A stretch of 64,000 nt of DNA from Helianthus annuus (lineage: Eukaryota; Streptophyta; Magnoliopsida; Asterales; Asteraceae): contig NC_035436.2 of NCBI RefSeq assembly GCF_002127325.2, positions 31,073,058-31,137,057 on the forward strand, given 5' to 3'. The stretch's first letter is position 1, and every line of letters begins with the position of its first letter. The position numbers and the translations under genes are program-made. A model generated the notes under the pieces. It did not search any database. It was not told where the DNA came from and saw only the letters and a program-made list of their open reading frames with translations. Positions 56,340-64,000 of this stretch are shown here, piece after piece.

Positions 56340-57620
56340 TTTACGCGCGTTTTTTACGACCCGGTTTACGCTCCGTTTTTTCACGCCGATTTTGCGACCG
56401 TAGTTTTTAAGTGCCGTTTTTAGGCCCGGTTTTAGGCGCCGTTTTTTGGCGCGCCGTTTTTTGCCGCGCCGTTTTTTACGTCACGTTTTTTACAAGCAGT
56501 CCCGTTTTAGCGCGCCGTTTTAGCGTCACGTTTTTTTACAAGCCGTCCCGTTTTTTGTCGTCCCGTTTTAGCCGTCCCGTTTTCTTCCGTCCCGTTTTAG
56601 CCGTCCCGTTTTTTTACGTTTTACGCCCCGTTTTTTTACGTTTTACGTGTCGGTTTTTTACGTTTTACGCCCCGTTTTTTTACGTTTTTCGCGTCGGTTT
56701 TTTACGTTTTACGGCCCGGTTTTTTTACGTTTTACGCGTCGGTTTTTTTCGTTTTACGTGTCGTTTTACGTTTTACGTGTCGGGTTTTTACGTTTTACGT
56801 GTCGGTTTTTTACGTTTTACGCGTCGGTTTTTACGTTTTACGTGTCGGTTTTTACATTTTACGTGTCGGTTTTTTACGTTTTACGCCCCGTTTTTTTTTA
56901 CGTTTTACGCGTCGCTTTTTTACGTTTTACGCGTCGGTTTTTACGTTTTACGTGTCGGTTTTTACATTTTACGTGTCGGTTTTTTACGTTTTACGCCCCG
57001 TTTTTTTTACGTTTTACGCGTCGGTTTTTTACGTTTTACGCGTCGGTTTTTACGTTTTACACCCCGGTTTTTTCGTTAACGTTTTTTTTTCCGTTTTGCG
57101 TAAAACATTTTACGTTTTTTACGTTAAACTTTTTATGTTTTTAAATTTTACGTTTTATGTAAAACTTTTTACGTTTTAAGTTTTACGTTAAACTTTTTAC
57201 GTTTTACTTTTTTAAGATTTACGTTAAACTTTTTACGTTTTACGTAAAAGTTTACGGTTGATTTTTTAACGCATTTTTTAACACCGTTTTTTTAACGCGT
57301 CGTTTTTCTAACGCCGATTTTTAACGGCGTTTTTTACGCGGTTTTTTTAACGCCGTTTTTTACGCGCCGGTTTTTTACGTTAACATTTTTACGTTTTTAC
57401 TTTTAACGCGCCCGTTTTTTAAGTTTTACGTAAAACTTTTTACGTTTTACTATAAAAATTTTACGATTTACGTTTTACGAAAAACTTTTTTACATTTTAC
57501 GAAAAACTTTTTTACGTTTTACGTAAAACTTTTTACGTTTACGTAAAAAATTTTAAGTTTGACGTTTTACGTAAAACGTTTTACGTTTTACATTTTACGT
57601 AAAACGTTTTACGTTTTATC
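56340..57620. repeat. TTTTACG satellite inside F2
   Basis: Words TTTTACG and TTTTACGTGTCGG recur dozens of times. Between about 56590 and 57060 the unit is about 21 bp (TTTTTACGTTTTACGTGTCGG with C/T variants), then it decays to TTTTACGTAAAAC-type words. Every unit contains CpG. The long open frames here (56411-57079 and others) are translations of the repeat. Confidence 0.9.
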
Positions 57621-58395
57621 TACATTTTTTACACAAAACGAACGCACCCAGCAAATCGCTACTTGGTAGGTGTCTCTGATAGATTGCTATCATCATCGAC
57701 ACCTCAAAAAAAAAATCAACAAACAAAAATCAAAAGAACTAGTGGATTTCTTTAAAAAAGATGTTTTGGCTCAGATTTTCCGATAATTAGAGGCTGCAAA
57801 GTGGGGTTGCATGTTCAAAAACCTACCCTCCACCGTCCTTGCCGCGCCATCGTCAATAAAATATACGTTTTTTTTTTGCATCATCACCGCCCCAAATCCA
57901 AATGGATCAAAACCCACATAGTTCACTGTTTGAAAATCTACCAAAAAAAAGCACCATATTCAAAACATTCAAAAGGCACCAGATTCAACAGATTCAAAAT
58001 TCAAAAATCACCAGATTCAACAAAAATCACCAGATTCAACAAAAATCACAAAGATTCAACAAAAATCACCAGATTCAACAAAATCAAACCCAGCAAAAAC
58101 ACTATCCAAATTCAAACCTGCATCCGGCTCAGCCACCGCCTTCCCCCCGGGCTCAACCACCATCCCCGAACGCCACCGCCACCAACCCCAACACCCACCA
58201 AACAGAAGTCTCAAAGGGGGGCAGCAGAGAGGAAAGGGAGGCAGAAGATGCCGCCGGAGAGTAGCCACCACCACCACCTGGTTGAGGGGCAAGTATGTGT
58301 TTTTCCATCTCCTCACCAGAATAAGTAAAACCCAAAAACCCACTGCACAAACAAAGGCTAAGTTTCCACTTCGCATCTCGCCGTCGTTAACCGCC

Positions 58396-58500
58396 ATGGC
58401 CTCTCCACTCACAAAACTCCTCCTCAAATCCACCACCGAAAACCTCATCCACCGCCGCGAACTCCGGCGAGCCAAATCCGACTCCACCGGTCAAATATGA
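58396..58500 (+). pseudogene. Possible captured first exon in F2 (34 codons)
   Basis: ATG in a strong plant context (CCGCCATGGC) opens a frame MASPLTKLLLKSTTENL..HRR that stops at 58500. The basic, Ser/Thr-rich, acid-poor start looks like an organelle targeting peptide, and GC-rich host-like sequence surrounds it. The parent gene is not identified. Could be chance. Confidence 0.35.
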
Positions 58501-58981
58501 CCACTTTTTTAAGGTTGGACGGGGGTCGGAGGAGATGAGGGAAGACCACCACCACAGCCCCCGCTACCGCCGTCTTCCCCACCGAACAACCACCTCCCAC
58601 CACCAACTTCCGCCACCAACGAACCACCTCCCACCACCGTCTTCCCCACTGACCAACCACCTCCCACCATCGACGAACCACCTCTTTTCATATCTGATTG
58701 TTTTTTAAGATGGTGGTGGTGAATAAGAGATGTTTGTTTGAATTTCAAGTTTTAAAGGATGAGAGATGCAACTTCAATATGTTCTGCAAAATAGAGGAGA
58801 GAGGAGAGAGGAGAGAGGAGAGAGGAGAGAGGAGAGTGCATTAAATAGAGGATAGAGGAGAGAGGATGGATATGACATATGGGGTAAATGACTAAATTAC
58901 CCTTTTTGTTGGCTGAATGTGATTGGTGGAGAGTGGTTCTTACGGTTCTTACAACTGGGAGTGGTTCTTATTTTAGCGGCT

Positions 58982-58984
<3 letters not shown>

Positions 58985-59054
<70 letters not shown>
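58985..59054. repeat. (TA)n tract between F2 and F3 (one of eight)
   Basis: About 70 bp of TA. Equivalent tracts: 55574-55586, 55976-56005, 59464-59487, 59998-60011, 60870-60888, 61254-61321 and 63701-63756. Each separates two elements with little or no other sequence. Confidence 0.92.
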
Positions 59055-59056
<2 letters not shown>

Positions 59057-59463
59057 ACAATGCTAGACAGAAAACCCTCATTTAGGTAGGAAACTCTGGA
59101 AACCCAAATCTCCCCCCATTTTTACCCAACCTCCCGACATTTTTTTTTTTTTGAAAAAAATTACACATGTAATATACATGTTTTAGAGTGTTTTGGGCCA
59201 AAAAAAACAAAAAAGCGCCGAAGGGATTTTTAAAAAAAAAATAAACAAATTTCAGTGCCTAACATGTGTTAGGCAAAAAAGACAGAAATTGCTGAAATTT
59301 TTTTTTTAAATTATCCCTTTGGCGCTTTTTTGATTTTTTTGGCCCAAAAGTCTTAAAAACATGTATATTACAGGTGTTATTTTTTTCAAAAAAAAAAAAA
59401 TGTCGGGAGGTTGGGTTTTCTAGGGTTTTTTATATAGATAGGGTTTTCTATATAGCCTAACCC
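59055..59463. mobile_element. TA-flanked foldback element F3
   Basis: Arms invert: AACCTCCCGACATTTTTTTT at 59128 against AAAAATGTCGGGAGGTTGGG at 59395, GGCCAAAAAAA against TTTTTTGGCC, and GTGCCTAACATGTGTTAGGC at the centre. Ends GGACAATGCTAGACAGAAAA and TTTTCTATATAGCCTAACCC are weakly inverted. No coding frame. Confidence 0.8.
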
Positions 59464-59487
59464 TATATATATATATGTATATATATA

Positions 59488-59997
59488 GGGAGGGGCTCAT
59501 GCGAGAACCACTCTTATTGTGAGAACCTTGAGAACCAATGTGAACACAACTTAAAATAACTAAAAAAACCTAAAAAAACCTAACCCCCACCCCCTCCCCC
59601 CCCCAAAAAAAAAAAAAAAAAAAAAAAACCTAACCCCCCCCCCCTCAAAGCTAAATGCTAAAAACTAAAACCCCCAAAAAAAACCTAACCTCCCCCCTCC
59701 CAAAAAAAAAAACCTAAACCCCCCACTCCCCCCCCCCCAAGCTAAAATGCTAAAAACTAAACCCCCAAAATCCTAAAAAAATCTAAAAAAATAATTTTTT
59801 TTTAATATCTTTTATGCTCAAATCGCTACTTTTAGTGGCCAAAAAAATTTTTTTTTTTTGGCTTCGAAAAGTAGCAATTTTTATATAAAAAATATTAAAA
59901 AAAATTTTTTTTGTGTTATTTTTAGGCATTTTTGGTGTGTTCACATTGGTTCTCGCGGTTCTCACAATAAGAGGTGGTTCTCGCATGATCTTCTCCC
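59488..59997. mobile_element. TA-flanked foldback element F4
   Basis: The left end GGGAGGGGCTCATGCGAGAACC inverts with GGTTCTCGCATGATCTTCTCCC. AACCAATGTGAACAC pairs with GTGTTCACATTGGTT. The interior holds repeated CCTAACCCCC/AAAAACC homopolymer-rich sequence (59570-59770) and an inner inverted pair around GCTACTTTTAGTGGCCAAA. Confidence 0.85.
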
Positions 59998-60011
59998 TAT
60001 ATATATATATA

Positions 60012-60232
60012 GGATTAGGTTCAAGAGTGAACACTAGTGTAGCTTGCGAACTGAGTGAACTAATCCTGGCCATACATGTGTGTAGATCAATGGCCAGGAT
60101 TTGATGTTGAAATACACTAGTGTATTTTACGATTTGATGATGAGATCCTGGCCATATACGTGTGTAGATCAATGGCCAGAATGTGTTCACTCAGTTCGCA
60201 AATACACTAGTGTTCACTCTAGAACCCCACCC
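60012..60232. mobile_element. TA-flanked foldback element F5, 221 bp
   Basis: GAGTGAACACTAGTGTA near the left end inverts with TACACTAGTGTTCACTC near the right, and CGAACTGAGTGAAC with GTTCACTCAGTTCG. CTGGCCAT..GTGTGTAGATCAATGGCCAG occurs twice. The left flank is (TA)n. The right flank is only CCTAT before plastid-like DNA. Confidence 0.82.
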
Positions 60233-60235
60233 TAT

Positions 60236-60868
60236 TATGTTTCGATGCAACATCAAGATGCTATTTGTAACAAGTAGTTTTGTTGGTTGGATAATTGGTC
60301 ACAATTTATTCATGAAATGGGTTGGATTGCTATTAGTTTGGATACGGCAAAATCGATCTATTCGGAAGTACATTCAAGCTAATAAATACCTTGTGTTAGA
60401 ATTGAAAAATTCTATGTCTATGGCTGGTATCTTTAGTATTTTCTTATTAGTTACCTGTGTCCACTATTTAGGCAGAATACCGTCACCCATTTTTAGTACT
60501 AAACTGAATATGCTCGAGAAAATGGAAGAAGAAGAAGAAGAATTTGATAACAACGAAGAAGAAGAATTTGATAACAATAAAACGGTTGATTATATGTATG
60601 GGAATCAAGAAAATTTGAAGTTCAAAATATTTGAAAAAAAGCAAAAAGATGAAGAAAAGAACTTTTTTTTATTTGAAAAACCTATTCTGACATTTTTTTT
60701 CGATTATAACCGATGGAATCGTCCATTATGATACATAAGAAAGATAAATAAAAAATTGAAAGGCTCTGTAAGAAAAGAAGCCTCACAATATTTTTTTTAT
60801 ACATGCCAAAGTGATGGAAAACAAAGAATATCTTTTACATATCCTCCGAGTTTGTCAACTTTTGGAGA
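60236..60868 (+). pseudogene. ycf1: Nuclear plastid DNA insertion: internal fragment of ycf1 (tic214)
   Basis: The frame reads [45 protein letters not shown], then an acidic Glu/Asn-rich stretch, [19 protein letters not shown] and [20 protein letters not shown]. These match the N-terminal half of plastid Ycf1/Tic214, a subunit of the plastid inner-envelope import machinery. It starts and ends inside the gene. A TGA at 60729-60731 replaces a residue usually Arg (C-to-T), and the frame continues beyond it to about 60868. The TA tract of F6 begins directly after. It is a dead transferred copy, not a gene. Confidence 0.88.
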
Positions 60869-60888
60869 CCCTATATATATATATATAT

Positions 60889-61252
60889 GGGAGAGTTATT
60901 TTGAGAACGCTAAATATTGCGAGAATCGTGAGAACAAATGAGAAAACCAATCAAAACCAATTTTTTTTAATACAAACCTCAATGTAATTAAAACACAACA
61001 TTAAAAAAAGAATTTACAACATCAAATAATTCATTTCCTCTCAAAATCACTCTTATTAAAATTTTTACACATGTGTAAATTTTCAATATTTACGAATAAA
61101 TATAAATTTAAACGTGTAAATTAAATTTCTAACATTGTATTGGAATAATAATGAGTGTAATTTGAATTGTTTTTGACCAAGTTCTCGCGGTTTCCCCATT
61201 CGTTCTCACGGTTCTCACAATATTTAGCGTTCTCATTTAAGCATTCCTCTAG

Positions 61253-61253
<1 letters not shown>
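60889..61253. mobile_element. TA-flanked foldback element F6
   Basis: TTTTGAGAACGCTAAATATTG near the left end inverts with CAATATTTAGCGTTCTCAT at the right, and GAGAATCGTGAGAAC with GTTCTCACGGTTCTC. The interior is AT-rich and non-coding. Confidence 0.85.
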
Positions 61254-61325
<72 letters not shown>

Positions 61326-61721
61326 CAGGATTTAGAGAAAACGGTAGAAAGTATGAGAACGGTGAGAACGCTTATGGATCGTCTGATCAAAACAATCTAT
61401 AGACTAGATTGGCGCGGTGGCGTTTTCGTAAATAACATCAATTTTATTACGTGGACACACTTCATTAAGGATAAAAAAGGTAAAACATCATTTCTCACAT
61501 AAAACGCCATTGAAAAATAAAACGCAAAATAAATACAAAACGCCAATTTTATCACTGCGTACTTTTTTCTGTGTTTTTATTTAAGCTCTCTGGCTACAAA
61601 AACGCCACAAAATATGAAACGCCATAATATATAACGCCAAACCTTACATCCGGATAAATGTTAATTACATTTTTTGTTATAAAAATAATATCCCGCCTAA
61701 ACTACGCGCCAAAAAAAAATC

Positions 61722-61729
61722 TATAAATA
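61722..61729 (+). promoter_or_regulatory. TATA box upstream of the 59-codon ORF in F7
   Basis: TATAAATA in CTATAAATAGAAACG, 99 bp before ATG 61821. This is the normal spacing for a plant promoter with a short leader. Confidence 0.55.
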
Positions 61730-61820
61730 GAAACGTCTCACCACCTTCCGTTTATCACACCAAAAAACACAGTGGTTCCTAAAAAATACAACTCAATATA
61801 AAACGCCAAAAAATACAACG

Positions 61821-62000
61821 ATGGCAAACATCTTTTCTTTGATACGCAGTAATGTTCAGCATGATGTTTCGCTGAATGATTTGTTACGTGAGTGTAGTAA
61901 GATTTGCTGCATGAGATGGACAAAATTCAAAAAAGAGGGACTGATGACACCCATATGTCATTATGTCATCTGTGTTCTTGAAGAAGGTTTGGATGATTAG
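61821..62000 (+). CDS. Small ORF in F7, 59 aa, unknown
   Basis: ATG 61821 (context CAACGATGGCA) to TAG 62000. The protein begins MANIFSLIRSNVQHD, is slightly basic in the middle (CCMRWTKFKKEG) and has five Cys. No family recognised. The leader is rich in AAACGCC. It may be the first exon of a longer gene, since GT dinucleotides follow, but no splice partner is evident. Confidence 0.4.
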   Translation: MANIFSLIRSNVQHDVSLNDLLRECSKICCMRWTKFKKEGLMTPICHYVICVLEEGLDD

Positions 62001-62733
62001 AAGAGATCTATGCCAGTGTAAATGCTACTTTGGCCTCGATGATTATAATGAAGACGATGGGCAGATAGCATCCACCCACAAAGGGTTGATCTATGTCTCC
62101 AACATCCACAAAGACACTTAAACATATGAACAAAGAAAATAAACCACGCTAAACCCAAAACGCCATTTATTTGTGACAGTTCTTGTAAAAGAAAAAAGAG
62201 ATTGATGACACTGAAGATTTAGATCATAAATTGCTTCTATTCTGTTTTTTTTTATTTTCTTTATCTGTTGTTTGTTTTGTAAGTTCAGTTAATAAACAAC
62301 AAAAGTACATTAATACTATAATGAAAAATATAATAAAACGCCAAAATAAGCAAATGCTTGTAAAACGCCATCATGCCACAAAAACGCCCCCAAAAAATAT
62401 CAAACTATAATAAAATTACTTTGAACAACTACTATTATAAAAAAAAAGCGTGAAACTATATGCAAAGAATATAAAACAAAAAAAGTCCAATCGATATCTA
62501 AACGCAATTGGAAAACAAAACGCCATAATTACAGCTGTCAAGATTAGACGTGTTACATCATAAAAACAGTTGAGTCTGAAAACAAAACACGGTACTGCAA
62601 AAACAGTAAAATGAAACGACGGAAAACATAATTACTAACATTTATTATATTGAAAGCAAAATACTTGGGGAATTAAATTTATTTATCTTTTTCAAAACGC
62701 CATAATTACCTGTCATGCGCGGGAAAAAAAATC

Positions 62734-62742
62734 AATATAAAA
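62734..62742 (+). promoter_or_regulatory. TATA-like box upstream of the 190-aa ORF in F7
   Basis: ATATAAAAG in CAATATAAAAGAAGACC, about 90 bp before ATG 62828. This is the same arrangement as the first unit. Confidence 0.45.
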
Positions 62743-62827
62743 GAAGACCATGAGAACACAAGCTCAAACACGCCAAAAACATTGATTAAAACGCCACATA
62801 TTGTCCAAAACGCCAAAAACTTTAAAA

Positions 62828-63400
62828 ATGGCAAAGGTTATTGCATGGAGGTTTGAAAGGAAAGAGAAACGATTCATCATAAAGTTCTCTGATAGGAGAA
62901 GGGTAAAGGTAAGGACAATCAAAGCCATGCTTGGAATGAATGAAGGGGTTCAAAGGGATATCCTGGCCCTTGGGGTTCCAATGGCCAACGATTGTGAAAG
63001 AACCCGAACTGTAATAAAAAGACTGAAGAGAAAATTTTCGACAGAAGATGATGATGATATTGACGATACTCCTCTACCAAAACTTAGCAGTTGGGCGATG
63101 CATGATGAAGAAGGAACGCTTAAAGTGACTTATAAAAATGGGGTGCAATATTCATTGCCAATGGAAGAAATGTTGAAGACAGGGTTGCTATCTATCACTG
63201 AACAACTCTGTGATTTAACACCTTTAAACGATCCAAAATCCAAGGATGTAGTGATATTCAAGAATAGGATGCAGCAAAGAAGAGACGAGCTAATGACGTT
63301 ATACGCAAATCTAAAATTTGATGATGATGAATCTGAAGAAAGTGATGAACAAAGCGATGAGTACATCTCTGATGTATTCCCACCCACGGAAGACTATTAG
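62828..63400 (+). CDS. Unknown 190-aa protein encoded by F7
   Basis: I choose ATG 62828 (AAAATGGCAAAGG); the in-frame ATG at 62801 lies within AAACGCC repeats. The N-terminal third is strongly basic (RFERKEKRFIIKFSDRRRVK) and could bind nucleic acid. A run DDDDIDD follows a KRLKRKF patch. The C-terminus is acidic (DDDESEESDEQSDEY). Middle segments are predicted helical by composition. No domain recognised. The frame is open over 573 bp in AT-rich surroundings with normal codon use, which argues for a real gene. The basic-to-acidic layout suggests a chromatin- or nucleic-acid-binding protein, as inference only. Confidence 0.6.
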   Translation: MAKVIAWRFERKEKRFIIKFSDRRRVKVRTIKAMLGMNEGVQRDILALGVPMANDCERTRTVIKRLKRKFSTEDDDDIDDTPLPKLSSWAMHDEEGTLKVTYKNGVQYSLPMEEMLKTGLLSITEQLCDLTPLNDPKSKDVVIFKNRMQQRRDELMTLYANLKFDDDESEESDEQSDEYISDVFPPTEDY

Positions 63401-63697
63401 TTTATTTTGATTTCGTATTATTGTAATTTTATAAAATATTAATCTATGGTAATCAATTATTAACAAAAAGACCCAAAACGCCAAAAAATGACATGGAAAA
63501 AGCCATAACGCAAAAAATAACTATGTGACACAAAAATAATTAATTCAACGAGAAGAAATCTGAGAAAACAGTAAAACACCAAGTAATTAAATGATTCTAG
63601 ATAACCCCTCAGACCCTGATCATGTCCCGCGCCACGTGATTGGGCCAGGATGCGTTCTCACCATTCTCACAATTTTGGGCGCTTTTCTCCTGATCCC

Positions 63698-63756
<59 letters not shown>

Positions 63757-64000
63757 GGGGGCTGCTAGAATGAAAACCACCCCGAGTTGTAAGAACCGCG
63801 AGAACTACACCCCACGGAGCGCCGTTCGCCATGATTTTTTTTTACAAGTAGATGTGTGTATTATAACACAGCCGTAAAAAATCATGGCGAACGGCGCTCC
63901 GTGGGGTGTAGTTTTTTACACCACAAGTTTGGTGTTTTTTAAATTTTTTTTCTTTTTTCTTTTTTTTTTCACCAAACTTGTGGCGTAAAAAACTATACCC
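63757..64000. mobile_element. TA-flanked foldback element F8 (continues past window)
   Basis: Same family as F1: GGGGGCTGCTAGAATGAAAACC end, AGTTGTAAGAACCGCGAGAAC, then CCCCACGGAGCGCCGTTCGCC and its inverse. The loop and start of the right arm (CACCAAACTTGTGGCGTAA) are visible, and the rest lies outside. Confidence 0.88.

Larger units (their letters stand above)
56006..58984. mobile_element. TA-flanked TIR element F2, about 2.98 kb
   Basis: The left end GGGGACCGCTAAAATGAGAA inverts with the right end TTCTTATTTTAGCGGCTCCC. AGTTGTAAGAACC pairs with GGTTCTTACAACT. (TA)n flanks both sides. The interior is mosaic: AT-rich (56100-56330), a TTTTACG satellite (56340-57620), short (CACCAGATTCAACAAAAAT)n repeats near 58008-58085, a GC-rich gene-like piece (58330-58700) and (GGAGAGA)n near 58795-58840. 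Confidence 0.85.
61440..63490 (+). repeat. Dispersed AAACGCC motif, about 20-25 copies, in F7
   Basis: Examples are at 61500, 61540, 61606, 61619, 61800, 62336, 62363, 62518, 62694, 62790, 62808 and 63476, nearly all on plus. They avoid the two coding frames and cluster in leaders and spacers. Confidence 0.85.
61322..63700 (+). mobile_element. TA-flanked element F7, about 2.38 kb, with two small transcription units
   Basis: The left end GGGTCAGGATTTAGAGAAAA and GAGAACGGTGAGAACGC invert imperfectly with GCGTTCTCACCATTCTCAC and CTCCTGATCCCGTT at the right. (TA)n flanks both sides. The interior is strewn with AAACGCC words (mostly AAAACGCCA) on the plus strand. Two TATA-box-plus-ORF units lie inside (61722-62000 and about 62734-63400), both plus strand. 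I recognise neither product and no transposase. Confidence 0.8.

Noticed and set aside
56411..57179. Long open frames (126-222 codons) in the TTTTACG block
   Set aside because: They are three-frame translations of a 21-bp satellite (FTFYVSVFTFY-type repeats), with no independent coding signal.
58056..58487. Minus-strand 143-codon frame in F2
   Set aside because: Opposite the better-supported ATG 58396. Its apparent hydrophobic stretch comes from GC-rich antisense sequence.
60183..60731. An expressed membrane-protein gene
   Set aside because: The protein is an internal ycf1 piece, the first codons come from F5, and it ends at a stop inside the homologous region.

Overview
This window is 64 kb of plant nuclear DNA made almost entirely of nested transposable elements. 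I see no intact host gene. Plant origin follows from Ty3/gypsy chromovirus, Athila-type and Ty1/copia retrotransposons, plant-type Helitron ends, a tRNA-derived SINE and a plastid ycf1 fragment. The style of several elements (LTRs ending in GGGGTGTGACA, SINE and Helitron termini) suggests Asteraceae. That placement is inference and no species is claimed.

Layout. (1) 1-9576: a nearly complete Tekay-like Ty3/gypsy element, plus strand, with two lesions in its coding region. (2) 9577-13584: leader and 5' LTR of a minus-strand gypsy element. The Tekay copy appears to have inserted into it, and it in turn appears to have inserted into an older plus-strand LTR (13585-16456). (3) 16457-24219: a 2.9-kb tandem array, 2.66 copies, each built from a MITE, a SINE-like block, a LINE 3' end and a foldback element. 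(4) 24220-28556: SINE-like sequence, short tandem duplications and two minus-strand Helitrons. (5) 28557-48295: a decayed Ty1/copia element split by two related non-autonomous Athila-like elements in opposite orientations (31846-39130 plus, TSD ACCT/ACCTT; 39694-47499 minus, perfect TSD ACCCG, LTRs apparently identical). One of the pair encodes Gag-protease. The other encodes two unrelated proteins. (6) 48296-55586: decayed Helitrons, a SINE with a 13-bp TSD, a Mutator-like MITE with a 9-bp TSD and AT-rich filler. (7) 55587-64000: eight terminal-inverted-repeat or foldback elements separated almost only by (TA)n tracts, with a plastid ycf1 fragment trapped between two of them.

Three systems deserve attention. 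First, the Athila-like pair carries about 20 GC-rich near-palindromes (core CACGGGGCCGTG) in strict pairs at a 20-21 bp pitch with unconserved spacers. Second, the TA-flanked elements of the last 8.4 kb share a terminal triple AGAAC motif with fixed spacing. Third, the largest well-preserved one (61322-63700) carries two TATA-box-plus-ORF units and dozens of AAACGCC motifs. I do not recognise either of its proteins.

All element boundaries come from reading repeats, TSDs and motifs by eye. Family names rest on conserved protein motifs and primer-binding sites, not on database searches.
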